NCBI GenBank assembly: GCA_013397935.1
Contig: VZRN01005628.1
Location: 538,880-602,879, forward strand
Length of the DNA stretch: 64,000 nucleotides
Direction of reading: 5' to 3'
Origin: Dasyornis broadbenti
Taxonomy: Eukaryota; Chordata; Aves; Passeriformes; Dasyornithidae
Shown here: positions 50,501 through 62,350 of the stretch, piece by piece
How positions within the stretch are numbered: position 1 is the first letter of the stretch
Layout: each line of letters begins with the position of its first letter
The notes under the pieces: generated by a model
What the model was told of the DNA's origin: nothing
What the model saw: the letters and a program-made list of their open reading frames with translations, nothing else
The model's database searches: none
Made by a program: the position numbers and the translations under genes

Positions 50501-53500
50501 CCCAAATATAATGATGTACTATAAGTATGAATCAGTATTAAGGTCCAAATGACAAATTTTCTTCTCTTTTCACTTGGACTATGTGGACTCACTCTCTTCA
50601 TACCCTTGATTTGATACGAACTACAGAACATCTGAGCCACATGTATTTTCTTGACTTTCTTCATGCTGGATTTAAATATTTTTATTTTAACTGGTACACA
50701 TTACATGATGCAATACATTATTACCATTTGAAAAATTGTCAGAAAGCATCTCCTGTGTATCGTGCCTGCCCTTTCCAATCTTCTTCCCTCTGCTGCAAAA
50801 GATTCTGATTCACCAGGACTATTAAATGTTAGATGAAGTGTGCTGTACAGTGTGAACCACATGATTCCCCTCTTGCAGAGAGCTGTAAGTTGGTTGTAAG
50901 AAAGTTTTCAATAATTACTGGGTGTTTGTATCATAAGCAACTGATAAATCTGGAGTTACCCATTCTCACTCAGTTTATTGTTAGAGGCAAAATGTTATGG
51001 ATTTAGGTAGTGAATCCACAGGAGAATTAATTGCTTGCAAAAGTTTTTAGACAAGAAGAATCCATATAGAAAAAAAAAAAAAAAATCTGTGTGATATCAG
51101 GTTTACATGAGATGAAAAGCAAGTGGTAAATGCACCAATATGTTCTGAAAGATATTTAGGTAAAACTAGAGGCATGTTCTTCAAGACGCTATTTCCTAGG
51201 AGTGTGATATTTCTGTATTTACATAGTCCATCAGGCCCAGCAAAAAATTCAAACCTTATCTAAAATTTAACAGCATATGCAATGAAGGAACACGTCCTAT
51301 AGCAAAGATGCTAATATTTGTTTCCTTAAATGCAAATTAGAAAGCTGCAATTTTTCACGTCAGATAATGTCACACCACCAGTCAGTCATACATACAATCA
51401 GATTTTATCTACCAGCTTTATTACAAGACTGGCAGTAACTAGACTACAAATACTGGGGTCCTGCAAATAATGATGACAAATAAATCCCACCATTCTTGCT
51501 GCTACCTAAACATGCTCAGCAGCTTCCACAACTGGACACTAACCACAAGACCAAACTGGGACAGAGTCTTCCCTAGGCTGCTTTTGTTTACTTTTAGGAA
51601 AAATACTGTTCTTCAGTTACTTTAATTTATATAGCTCAACAAACAAGTATTAATATTCTTCCTACAAAACTTAAAGTACATTTATACCAAAGACGCCATT
51701 AGCTTGCCTGGAAAATCCCTTAGGAAAAGTCTTACCTTATGTGGAGGAAACAAATTAAACCCAAGCTTGCAATTTGAGACTTTCTTTTTTCTTCTAAAGA
51801 TGAATATATCTCTTTTCAGTTCAGTACCTCTGTGCTCTCTTCTGACCTAATTTTGTCTGTGATAAATGCCAGAGTTTCAGTGGAGTCACTTGAGCTCCTG
51901 TAAGAAAAGAATGAAGTAAAAAATGAATGCACTCAACATTCCTGCTCTGACAGATTGCTTGACAGGACACTAAAAGCCTTGCAAGGCTACAGGTGAGGTA
52001 AAGCCCCAGAAGTGCCATTCTTTTAGACAAAATTGCATTTCGGTTTTCTGTTAATTATTCTGTTCTAACATAACGAAGTTAAAGCTCATTCAGACAAAGC
52101 AGGTCTACAATTTGTACAGGCCTGATATAGGCTGTTTTATAAGATTCATTCCCAGGGTATTGCGTGACCAGAAGACATTCAAATTAAATTTCAGCCTTAG
52201 TTTAGACAGGAGAAAGACAAAAAATGCTTTTTAATGAGAGGGACTGCGTAGCATAGCTGGCAAAGAAGTTTCTCAATTTAACTGCTTTCTGTTCCTCCCC
52301 TACCCAAGCACCTTGCAGGGAATGGTTTCCCCCTTGTTGATGGAGGGTCAGCAAATTGCATAGAAGACTGAGCACACTTGCACCTGCTCTTGCAGAAGTA
52401 GGCAGAGAACAGCCAGCAAGGGTGCAGGGAGGCTTCCCATCTCATCCCTTCTGGGGGGATCCCAAGGTGTGTCGAGAGCACCTGCCACAAAAGCCCACAT
52501 TGCAGGATAAGGCAGGCAGGAGAGCTCAGACGCCTCAGGTAACAACATTAAAAGGGCTCTACTGGCCAGAATCAAAAGCTCTTCCAGCCCCATATTCTGT
52601 CCCAAATGCTATCCTAGCAGTAACACAGGCAAAGCACACCATGATTTTTGCTGTTTGCTCCCAGCTTCCAACCCCCTGCAGCCTTGGGGCTTACAGAGCT
52701 AGCAGGCATTTCTTTCCAGGGCAGAAGCAGGGCTAAAGCCCTCCTGGATTTATAGGACTCATTTATCTCCACGTCAACAAGAGAAAACTCCCTCACAGAG
52801 CAAAGACTTCATCTGGAAGGGAAAGCTGAAGCATTTAGATGAGATAATCTCATCACCACAAAACACATTTAGGAAGAAGAGTTTTTCTCTGGAAACTGAA
52901 CCAAAGCATGTGACATCTTATGAAGCATTTGGTGGGGGGCCAACAATTAAAAAATATGTGGCTATATGTTACACAATCTTAAGCCTTAAGATGATTAATC
53001 AAAACATTATTACATGTTTGTTTATAGCAGAAACTTAAACCAAGTTGGGCTATTTTAATACCACGATCAAGTTCACTGATTCACTGCAAAAGCTCCAAAG
53101 TAGTTTCAACTTCCCAGAAATCAAGTATATTTTGAGATTTCAGTTTGTTGAACAGGCAAATGTTTTGTTCGGTAGGAGCAAGGGATGCTCAGTTCCTCTT
53201 CTATTAGCAAAAAAACCTGCATAAGATAGTTTTCCTGAAGCATATGAGAACAAAAACTGGCTGTTTACACTGCTAAGAAACAATTGCTTTGTATTAGATG
53301 AGCAAGAAAATATATTCATCAGAAGTGCAAGTCTTCCTCTATTAAAACTGCTCCATTTTTTCTAGTGTCTCCTCAGTCCTCTGGGAAAAAAATACCAACA
53401 ACAATAGAAAAACAAACAAAGAAAACCTAAACCCTTTTTTAAGGAATAGATTGTCAAATTTTTGAACTAGTAGTAAAACAAAATATGGTAGACATATTAA

Positions 53501-54090
53501 GGGTACACTGTTTCCCAAGCCTATGTGATAAAATTTCTTAATGTCTTTAAACAATTGACTGAGGCTCTGAAAAGTCAATATGTAAAAGCACATTTCAAGT
53601 CTGACTTTCGGATGTCCAAGCGAATAGTTAAAAAAAAAATCAATCAATATTTAAAACTGTACAGCCACCGATCCTCTGCATTCCATTACTGTTAGAAGAT
53701 GGGTACATCCCTGTGAACACTATAAAATAGCACACCCACGTTGTTTAGGTATTATCAAAACTTGCAGATCAACATATGAGGAACAAATTTATGAAAGCAT
53801 TTATAGACCACATTATTGTTTTTGAAGGAAGAGCCAACAGTTTTCATACATCCTATTGCTTAAACACTTCTGCATCTCCCAGAAAGTATTTGGATTTTCA
53901 AAGGTTTAAGGAAATTTAGTGTTGTTCCCCAATGTCAATGACACTAAGGTACTGAAGTAGTGTCTCTTTTGAAAGTTCACCTTAAATTAAAAAGAAAATG
54001 TGAAAGGCATAGACATAGATGTAGCAATCATTAGTACTGCTTCTTCACCATCCTTCTCCATCTTTTCCACAGTACTTAAATGTCTAAGCC
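47520..54090. other. noncoding stretch
   Basis: No supported gene. A minus-strand exon-like item at 51,736-51,793 (donor ATAAG/GTAAGA, acceptor ATTCATCTTTAG, 19 open codons) is weak because its acceptor lacks a good pyrimidine tract. The 52.28-52.74 kb block is GC-richer, with overlapping frames on both strands but no recognisable product. Poly-T (49,374-49,390) and poly-A (51,070-51,085) runs are present. Confidence 0.5.
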
Positions 54091-54096
54091 AAATAA

Positions 54097-54120
54097 AAAT
54101 TTTTACCTAAGTAAAAATTT
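54097..54120. repeat. perfect inverted repeat (hairpin)
   Basis: Arms AAATTTTTAC (54,097-54,106) and GTAAAAATTT (54,111-54,120) enclose the loop CTAA. It sits just left of the A-rich tract. Confidence 0.85.
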
Positions 54121-54145
54121 ATACTTAGGAGACAGACAGCTGTAA

Positions 54146-54395
54146 AAAACAAAACACAAAACAAAACAAACAACACCCCCCCCAAATAAAACAAACAAAA
54201 AAACCCCAAAAATTAAAAAAAAAAANAAAAAAAAAAAAAAAAAAAAAAAAACACAGAAAAATCTAAACCAAACCAAAGGAAAGAAAAAATTTTAAAAAGA
54301 AAACAAACAAAACAAAAACACCCACAAAACCACACAAAAAAAATTCCAACCAACCAAAGAAACATAACACCAAAAAACCCCAAAGAAACAAAAGA
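54146..54395. repeat. A/C-rich low-complexity tract with an ambiguous base
   Basis: About 250 bp is almost pure A with interspersed C (AAAC and CCAAA units). A central poly-A run contains one N at 54,226. Composition and the N suggest a slippage-prone or poorly resolved stretch whose true length may differ. The 67-codon frame across it is an artefact. Confidence 0.85.
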
Positions 54396-55038
54396 GGTGG
54401 GGTATGACCTGGGCACCCAAAATTATTTTGAAGCAATTAGAGTTAAAAACCTCAGTGCTTCATTCACTTCCGATAGCAAAGTAATAGCATTTATCTTCTG
54501 ATGATCTTTTCTTACATTGAGAAATATAATCTTGTATAATTAATAAGAAATAGTAATCAGAGAACCAGCTATAGAAAACACAGCAGCAATATATCCATAG
54601 TTTCATATTGCTGCTGTTATACATTTTCTTAATTTTGGCACTCTGTTTATAGACACTTTTTAGCTTGTGCTTGAATTGTTCTGGCACTTAAAACTTTTCC
54701 TCAGAGTGCTGAAAGGATTTTAGAAAAAGCAGTTGGGACTGCACCAGAGAAAGAAAAATAAAGTCATATTTTACATGTGTCTGATGTCGCTCTCTGCCTT
54801 CCACAATTATAGAAATAACAGGATTTCTAAAACTAGGATTCAAAAAATGCATGTTTCCTCTACTTCCAAACCAAACAGGGCATTTAGGTCTGAGGACTGG
54901 AGGAGGGATTTAAAGGAGCGCATTCAGCACTGGTTTGTAAAGCAAAATTGTAACAACAACCTTTGTCAATATTACTACTATTAGTTTACAAGGAGCACCA
55001 GAGCACTTGGGACCAAAAACCACCAGGCCTAAAGACTG

Positions 55039-55347
55039 CTAAGCCCCATCTTCCTTACTCATCAGTCCCACAGGAGCCCTGGTGGGGCAACGGGCCTTAC
55101 TATTAATTGCAATTACTATTACTAAGATTGTATTACTGCTACCAGCTATTGTGCAGCCCAGTGCCAAAGATTTTTTGCAAGGAAGCATCCACTGTGTGAA
55201 AGCATCTCCTGTGAGCCCCTCTGGTTTCTGCAGTACCATCAGTACCATGCCAGCAACTCTCAATTCAATTCTGTTTCCCCTCAGCTTCTCAGGGATCACA
55301 GGATGGGAGTTGTCTATTGTGGATTTCTTTATTCTACCTGCTCCCAA
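55039..55347 (-). other. 102-codon ORF of unknown status beside the SINE
   Basis: The minus-strand frame has fairly regular codon use and a central stretch resembling a membrane-spanning helix (SSNTILVIVIAINSK). The plus strand is also open across the same interval. No start context, splice site or family supports a gene. It may be part of an unrecognised repeat abutting the SINE at 55,362. Confidence 0.2.
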
Positions 55348-55361
55348 GAGGAGCTTGCACA

Positions 55362-55503
55362 GTGGCAGAGTAGCTCAGCTGGGAAGAGCACAGTGTTAAC
55401 AACACCAAGGTTGTGGTTTTGATCCCTGCACGGGCCATACACGTAAAAGGTGGACTTGATGATTGATCGTTGTGAGTCCCTTCCAACGCACAATATTCTG
55501 TGC
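55362..55503 (+). mobile_element. tRNA-derived SINE with CR1-type 3' tail (TguSINE1-like)
   Basis: The head is tRNA-like. An A box (TAGCTCAGCTGGGAAGAGC) lies at 55,371-55,389 and a decayed B box (GGTTTTGATCC) at about 55,415-55,425. The tail 'GTGAGTCCCTTCCAACGCAC' and ATATTCTGTG matches the 3' end that CR1 reverse transcriptase recognises. A tRNA head fused to a CR1 tail is the design of TguSINE1, which I recall as a passerine SINE mobilised by CR1. The B box has lost the usual TTCGA, so the copy is probably not transcribed. It is not a functional tRNA gene: the cloverleaf is not maintained. Confidence 0.75.
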
Positions 55504-55509
55504 AATCCG

Positions 55510-57955
55510 AAACAGGACTAAGGACTGGAAAGCTCATTCTGACATGAGTGATGACAGAAAACCTCTTTCCCTCTTCTTCCTTCAGGAGAAGTGCAACTAA
55601 ATAAGGACTAAAAGCTGGATCCAAGGACGAGCTGCCACTAAATGGTCACTTGAGCAAGGCTGTTTTGCATTGGTATCCAAGTTGCTGCTGTTGTTTGTGC
55701 AAACACTGATCCATGGTAGCCATGCAAAAAACCACACACAAAACACTTCTGACCTCTGGAATCTTACAGTTCACTCAGAACACAAAGGTTTTAACAGAGG
55801 GGAAAAAAGGTACAAAGTAGAAGCCAAAAATGATAGCCTAAGTCCACTTTTATCTTTAGCATTTACCTCTCCAAAAAATAGCTTTTTGAGTTCCATTTAG
55901 CACAGAACTGGCTAATAGGTGAATAATTCCCTACGGTGCACTCACTCCAATAGTTTTAATATCAACATACTAAAGCTGAATTTTAATTGATTTTGACATT
56001 ACAGTTATCCTAAAATGAGTCCTATTCTGCTTTCAACTAAATAAGTAACATTTTCCTTATAAAGTAACAATATTATTCAAGACTTGTAGAGTGAACATAT
56101 CAGATATCCTGGGTAACAAACATTCTGGAGAGTGTTGACTCCACAAAGCACTCTAAAACCTGGACACTGGCATTTGACCTATGATCTCTATAGATTTTTA
56201 CAATTTCTTCTATGCTTTTTATATGGTTCACTACTTTTGAAAGTGATTTTTAAAAGTATTAATTTTTCAGAAGTCAAAACAACCAAAAAGAAATCTTTAA
56301 GGCTGTTTTAAGGTTGCATGTTTGCAGAGGTCTGAGCAGCTTTGAATGAAAATATTGATTATCAGCGTTCAAGGTGGAACTACCAAGCGCTTGCAAACAA
56401 ATCTGTTTGAGTGGCAGCCTACAGCCATCCAGAACTTGTTAAAATGTGAGTCTGAAGGGTTTTTTGTCTTTTTCTGAACATACAGCACATTCCATTTTCT
56501 GCTTTGTGGAGGAAGAATCATAATAAACACAAACACATGCATACATATATGTATATTCCTATACACATTTGTGCCAATTACAGATTATAGACAGTAACTG
56601 TTCTGTCTGATCTATAGGAGAAGCAGATGAAGACTTACTTGATAGCACATAATCAAGATTTTTTTTTTTTCAAGCATATTTTCAGTTTTCCTGAGTGGGA
56701 AAGAAGGAGCATTCAACCAGCTTCTCTAGAAGCTTATGGTTCTAGAAGGAAGACTCAGCACCCCAAATAGAAATACAGTCTTCAAACACATGGCCCAACC
56801 TTACTCTTCTTTTATTTCTGCTTGGCTTTCTTTCCATACACTGGGGAGAACACATCTTTCTCCACTCTGTCTTTTAAAATTAAAAGATGTTCAAGGCCAT
56901 TATTCACTCTTACCATCACTGATTTTAGTCCACTAACAGCACAACTTTCCTCTCAGCTGGGGTTTCAAGAACATATTCTAACACAAACCAGAAGGTGATG
57001 ATGAGACTACACATCCCCAAGTCTTGTGTCCCTCCCTGCTTCAAGTGAGTGTCAGGTCCAATTGCTGCACGGCTGTGTTTGCTCTGGGGTACCTGTTCAT
57101 AAACCACGACTTGGCTCTCCAAAATTGAGACCACATTTCCAAGAAGTGTATAATAAATCTTTCAGGGGAGGAATAGGGCAGGAATCTATTTTTCATGCTT
57201 TTATAACCCCTCATGACAACATATCACATTAAGATTTTTTCCAAGTGTGCGTCATTTCAGACCATACAGGTCACAACTACATATTCCCAGTGAGCGTTTC
57301 CATTACAGCATAAACTCTGCCGAATGAACCACACAGAACACTTACAAGCCTTGATATGTGAGGGGGAGATAGCACTGCACTATGTTAGTTCTAACACATG
57401 GGACAACTAATCAGTTCAGAAAACTCCCAGGATATTCTAGAAAGAGTTTAGCAACTGTAAGAACAAGGACTACAATGGCAAAAAAACAATTTACTGCACA
57501 TTTTGGTTCTGCAACAAGGCACCAATATAGCTGCAAAGAACAAAGGGCAGGCAAAGTACTGGGAGTTTTGGGTCTATTTTAAGAAATTGCTTTTTTTATT
57601 TTACTTCTTCCACCACTGTAGGTACTCCATTAAGAAAAATTCCATATCTCAGTCTGTAATTCCACAGCTACAGGTTTCTCACTCGAAATGGAACCTGGCA
57701 AATTTACATAAAAAAAAAACAAAGAGAAAAGATCTGAGTGTTACCACTGAGTGTTACTACTGCATGCATTAACTCCATCCTTGACTTCTGGCAAATCTCT
57801 CTGAATATTTCACAGTGACTACGATGTGCAGCTGAAAAAAGTTCTTGATGCTTCTCAGCAAAGCATTTGGAAGTGGAACCATGGAAAAAGCTCAGCACCA
57901 GAAGCACGACATATTTCCTTCTGTTCTGTGCTAGACAGCAGGCTGGCAGCTGGGG
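55510..57955. other. noncoding stretch
   Basis: No supported gene, RNA or transposon. Short frames only, AT-rich with scattered short poly-A and poly-T runs. Confidence 0.5.
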
Positions 57956-57962
57956 ACTGCTG

Positions 57963-58244
57963 TCAGCCCTGGAGCTTTGAGCAGTGACAGAAGTCCATCG
58001 TCACCAGGCTGCCCTGTGACGTGCTGCCAGCAAGGCATGGTGTGACATGGCTGGGACAGTCAGACTGAGCTCTCTGGAGCAGGTAGAGCACCAGCTTTGC
58101 TCCAGACAGCAGGAAGGAGAGCAGCAAGCACAGAGCAGCTGCTGTGTTAATTAAATCCATCAAATGGCAGCTCTTTAGCATGAACACAAATGGCTCAGAG
58201 CTGGCCTCAGGTCTCCAGCTCTCAGAGAGTAACTTACAAGCCAT
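57963..58244 (-). CDS. hypothetical 93-codon ORF with a hydrophobic segment
   Basis: This minus-strand frame ends with TGA at 57,963. It is open upstream to 58,355, with an internal ATG at 58,244 in a fair context (CCATGG). Unlike its AT-rich surroundings it uses GC-ending codons heavily (CTG, CTC, GAG, AGC, TTC). A hydrophobic stretch (AAALCLLLSFLLSG) could span a membrane, followed by a Cys-rich tail. Upstream of the ATG the frame loses this codon character, so a start at 58,244 or a splice acceptor just inside it is plausible. I do not recognise the product. It could be a terminal exon, a recent single-exon gene or a chance GC-rich block. Confidence 0.3.
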   Translation of the reverse strand: MACKLLSESWRPEASSEPFVFMLKSCHLMDLINTAAALCLLLSFLLSGAKLVLYLLQRAQSDCPSHVTPCLAGSTSQGSLVTMDFCHCSKLQG

Positions 58245-59194
58245 GGAAAAGTAATTATGATGGCAAGAAAGAAAAATGCAATGAGTCTTGGGAGTTGGGG
58301 GGTTTAAACTCCTTGTTATACGAAAACTGAATATCAGAGATTTTCTGCTGTACATTGACTTCTATTTTATAAGGCAACTTTGAGTAAACACACATCTATC
58401 TTCTTTCTTGCCCATGTCACCTCATACACTTCACATTAAGAAAAAAGGAAAATTTCACAAGTCGACAAAAAATATATTGGGTAAGGAGAAATGACTGCAG
58501 GACAGCTCTTGTAGACATGCTACAGCGACACAAATTCATCTTTGTAACTTTGATCATGAGTCACGATATCTAAACATCTCAGGTTATTTCTGACATGTTC
58601 ATGCAATGCTCTTTTGGTCTTGCCCACATGGGACTGAGTGGCATAGGAGGACAAACACTGAGGACCACTTAAATTCATCAAGAATTAAAAAGTCATTGAC
58701 AGAACTGGTCCAAAATTTGTAAAAGACTAATCATACCTTCCAATATACCCAGAAAACAATACTATTCTATTTGGTAGCTTTTCACATGCACACTGCACCC
58801 TGCAATTTGGCCAGTCATTCTCAGTACTCTGTAATGTGCATCTCAGGGGGAACCCCTTACAGTCTCTGGGATGAAGAAATGTAATATATGCCACAGGAGG
58901 GGCAAACATAAAGGCAAGACAGCATCAAAGGAGAAAAAAACCAAAACATTTTCTCTGTGAGAGTTTTATTTCTTCTTTCAGCCTCCTGGTAAAATCCCAG
59001 CTGGTTCCATGAGCAGGAAGTGATGGGGAATGTAAGGCAGCAGCTACTTGGGCATGGTGAGAACCTGCACCACCTTCCTCTCCTGCACCCATGCTATTGC
59101 AGAGCAGGGACACAGAGTTTTCCCTGCCCTCCTTTCCCCAAGGAGCAACTCAACCCTGCCTGCCCTCTGCTTGTCAGCCCCGCAAGTGGAACCA

Positions 59195-59345
59195 ATAGCT
59201 GGCTGCACATTAGCTCAGAACATGCTGACATGCCACTCTGGAGAGCCTATTTAAAAGGTTAATAACTTTTTAAATCCAATTAGAGGGCCTAATTAGCTAA
59301 AGCAATCTTTGGACTGCCTACTGAATCTCAAACTAGGTGAGCACA
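59195..59345. promoter_or_regulatory. candidate regulatory block with paired homeodomain sites
   Basis: GGTTAATAAC near 59,258, CCAATTAGAGG near 59,277 and CCTAATTAGCTAAAG near 59,288 cluster within about 45 bp of complex sequence without an open frame. It is enhancer-like by motif density, and 1.2 kb left of the CpG-rich block it could be a proximal element. Inference only. Confidence 0.28.
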
Positions 59346-60499
59346 ATAAAGATTAATCTGTTCGTTCTTTTGCAGGCAGCAAAAAGGATGCTGGAGCCTC
59401 TGAATGCCTCCCTTTTCAGGCAGGCAGTGGAATGACCTAAGCAAGTTCACACTTGAACTACAGAAGAAGTTCAAACCCAACAGAAAAGCTCAAGCCACAA
59501 ACCTTGTGTTCCATTGTCATGATATCACGATGCTGATGCTTCGATCCTGACAAGCACCGCCACACATGCTATTTTTGCCGGTTTTGGGCACATGAAGTCA
59601 AAATGATCTAATTTGCTAGGAATAGTAACAGTAAAAAATATGGTGCCCAAAACTTCAGATGGCAATTTTATTTCTTCACTCAGGTATCTCTGTGGGACTT
59701 TTCCTTTGTGACCTCGATCAATGAAGCCAGATCATTTTGTATCCCCTATTGCTTCTTCACATGTACATAGTTCCCAAAAAGCAAGAAACCCATCAGTTAG
59801 TTACTAACCCTCTAAGTAATTAGTAGTTAACCTGTAGTTAACCAACTGAAACCTCATTTCATCATTACATAAGCTATTATTTCTCTTTCCTGCTAGACAT
59901 CACTAGCAGACATAAAAAGTAAATATGTAAGTATAATTGGTATTTTCATAGAAATTTAAGCCAAACCAAAATTAAATAACCTACAACAAAAGCTCCTGAA
60001 AATTTCCACTGTGTGGCTATCCTGAATCTCCCATTTATACATAACCTTAAAAGTAGAAAGATGAAATTCATGATGTATCAGACTATTTTTAAACATCTGC
60101 TAATAAACTATCCTGAATTCTCTCGTTCACAGGCACACCCAAGTCTCAGAAAGCCCCACTGATTTTCCCAGGAATGCTTCCTCGGAGCTGGTACATCCTG
60201 CCAAAGCCATGGCACTGGTACCAATGACAAAGTGAATTTCCAAGGAAAAGGACCAGTTCCTAAGAACACCACCCCAGGCTGTTTTAAATTCAGAAAGTAG
60301 GTTAGTATGAATGGCCACAGGAACTGCAGCCATTAGAACAAACTACTGAAAGACACTGCCTGTCCTAAAATAGCCCCTAATCACTTGAGGCTTTCCCTGG
60401 TAAAATCTACACCTCATTTCCAGCCCAAAGAAACAAATAAATTGTTCTGATTCATGCGAACACACCACTAACAGTGTAGAGCTATTTTCCCGTGCTGCA

Positions 60500-60790
60500 G
60501 GCCTGAAGTGCTATGAGAGAAAAAGCTTCCACGGGACCTCTCCGGAGCCCTTCTGCCTCGGCAGAGCGTTCACTGCTGGAAACATCGAGTGTCTAAGTTT
60601 ATTTACACCCCCTCACCGTGTCCTTAGGGGCTCGCAGGGCTCCACTGCTCCCTCACGAACAATCCCGGAGCGTGGCTCCTCACGGAGCGGGGGATCCCGG
60701 CCCGCAGTGGCGGTCGCGGCCCGGCAGGTGCCGCTGCGGCCCCGCGGGAGGCCCGGCCCTGCCCGCGGCTGCCAGGGAACCGGAATGGCC
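60500..60790. promoter_or_regulatory. CpG-island-like promoter region
   Basis: I count about 27 CpG dinucleotides in roughly 280 bp, centred on 60,640-60,770. This is far above the rest of the window, where CpG is rare, so the DNA is likely unmethylated in the germ line. Such islands mark vertebrate promoters. On the minus strand a donor-like site (GACACG/GTGAGG) at 60,617/60,616 could end a 5' untranslated first exon, which would feed a leftward transcript. Part of the right edge overlaps a GC-rich CR1 tail, so some CpGs come from the repeat. Rightward or bidirectional initiation is equally possible. Confidence 0.5.
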
Positions 60791-60965
60791 TGGGCTGGAC
60801 GGGGCCTTAAACACCGGTCTGGGCTCGAAGGGGACTAGAAACACCAGCCCCTGCCACTGGCAGGGACACCTCCCGCCGGACCAGGGTGCTCAGAGCCCCA
60901 TCCAGCCTGGCCCCGAACACTGCCAGCGATGGGAGTGCATAAGCTGCCTGGGCAGCCCACTGTTC
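60787..60965 (-). mobile_element. CR1 LINE 3' fragment with internal 29-bp duplication
   Basis: 'GGCCTGGGCTGGACGGGGCC' followed by CCCCTGCCACTGGCAGGGAC and 'CCCATCCAGCCTGGCCCCGA' is the reverse complement of a CR1 3' end. A stretch of about 29 bp (TGGGCT...AACACC) is repeated in tandem, starting at 60,791 and 60,820, which ordinary CR1 copies lack. The copy is truncated near 60,965 and abuts the CpG-rich block on its left. Confidence 0.8.
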
Positions 60966-61590
60966 TCATCACCCAAATCCAGACTTCAGTACTTTCAGTA
61001 AATAGACACAGACGGAAGAAATTCACCGTATTCCAGAATCCTTTTACACCCTGGAGATCCCACAGCCTTCCCAGATGGCAGCTGTGTCCATCGCTGAGGG
61101 AAGCATTCACGTTTTACATGGAGCATGGCAGAGAGACACTTCAGCCCTTAGCAGCCCCTATTCCCCGGGACAGTGTAGTATCAGAGGCTCTGAAGGGATT
61201 ACTGCCAGCATTAGGTCCTTCAGAAAACATAAAAAGTGTGACAAGCATAAAAGCAAACTAACCCCAGCCCAGACAAACCTCCAGGCTCTGTAAAATCTGC
61301 GATATAAAAATATTGTCAAGAGCACACATATTCTGTATATTTACAGAAGCTGTCCAAATTAATGCATTCATTTTAAATTATTTCCTATGCAGATTGGAGG
61401 ACAAGCTCAACACATTAAAAAACCAAGATATTAAAAAGTAGGTACATTGCCACTGCGCACTCCAGTGAAAACTTCCAGATTCTTAGTTTAAGGAGATGAG
61501 CCATATAAGAAATAGAAACTTTTAAAATATTGTAATGCAGTAGGGTAAGAGCCTGGTCAAGACTGATCTTCAAGTATTTTAGTTGCAACT
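60966..61590. other. noncoding sequence between two CR1 pieces
   Basis: No gene or recognisable repeat. The two flanking CR1 fragments are on the same strand and in collinear order. They could therefore be one element disrupted by later insertion or deletion, but the separation is longer than the missing CR1 part (about 250 bp). Confidence 0.4.
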
Positions 61591-61890
61591 GACAGACAGG
61601 GATGGGTTCCCTTCTCAGCCATCCCTTCTCGAGGCTGAGCAGGCCCAGCTCCGTCAGCCTTTACTTGTAAAAGTTGCTCCAGTGCCTTCATCGTCTCTGT
61701 AACCTCCATTAGTGCTGCTCCAGGAGCTCCATGTCTCTCCTGTGCTGAGGAGCCCAGAACTGGACACAGCACTCCAGATGTGCCTCACAGGGCTGAGCAG
61801 AGGGGCGGGATCACTCCCTGACCTGCTGGTAATGCTCTTCCTAACGCACCCCAGGACATCATTTGCCTTCTTGTCTACAGGGCACAGACC
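61590..61890 (-). mobile_element. CR1 LINE internal 3'-region fragment
   Basis: The plus strand shows the reverse complement of CR1 sequence lying just 5' of the terminal region. 'GGCTGAGCAGGCCCAGCTCC' lies near 61,633, 'CCCAGAACTGGACACAGCAC' near 61,752, 'GGGCTGAGCAGAGGGGCGGG' near 61,790 and 'CACCCCAGGACATCATTTGC' near 61,847. Frameshifts remove coding potential. Confidence 0.85.
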
Positions 61891-62350
61891 TATTTTGTTT
61901 ATCCCCTAGTCATTTTCGTGATGTCATGACAGGAGAAGTATCTTCTTACTGGGAACTTCTTTCCAGAGGAAGCACTACTAGTGAAGGGAAGGAGTCACGT
62001 CCTGCAAAGACCTTTTCATCAGGGAGCTGAAATATAAGTGATGACTATGGAAATCTGAAAATGCTGTAAGATCTGAAGGAAGGATACACTTTGCCATGAG
62101 TCAGTCAGTCAATCACAATGTAGCTGAGTACTCAGTGAGATGGGTGCAGTTGAGCGCAGGTCTAAAATAGGATACTCCCCCCCTTCACTGTTTAGAGAGT
62201 AAGGCCATCACTTCCCTTATCCAACAGGGCTTGTACTGTAGAAAAGGGAGGCTCAGAAGGGACTTGAAGTAAAAATGAGATCACAGGTTTGACATTACAT
62301 AGGAGTGCGGCAAAGCCGGCACTCAGCTTAGGAAGCAGACTGCTGAGAGG

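Noticed and set aside
55371..55440. Functional tRNA gene
   Set aside because: Only the A box is good. The B box is decayed, the cloverleaf cannot be maintained, and the CR1-type tail identifies a SINE.
60618..61001. 127-codon plus-strand ORF across the CpG-rich block and CR1
   Set aside because: Its openness is explained by GC-rich composition, and its second half lies inside CR1 repeat sequence.
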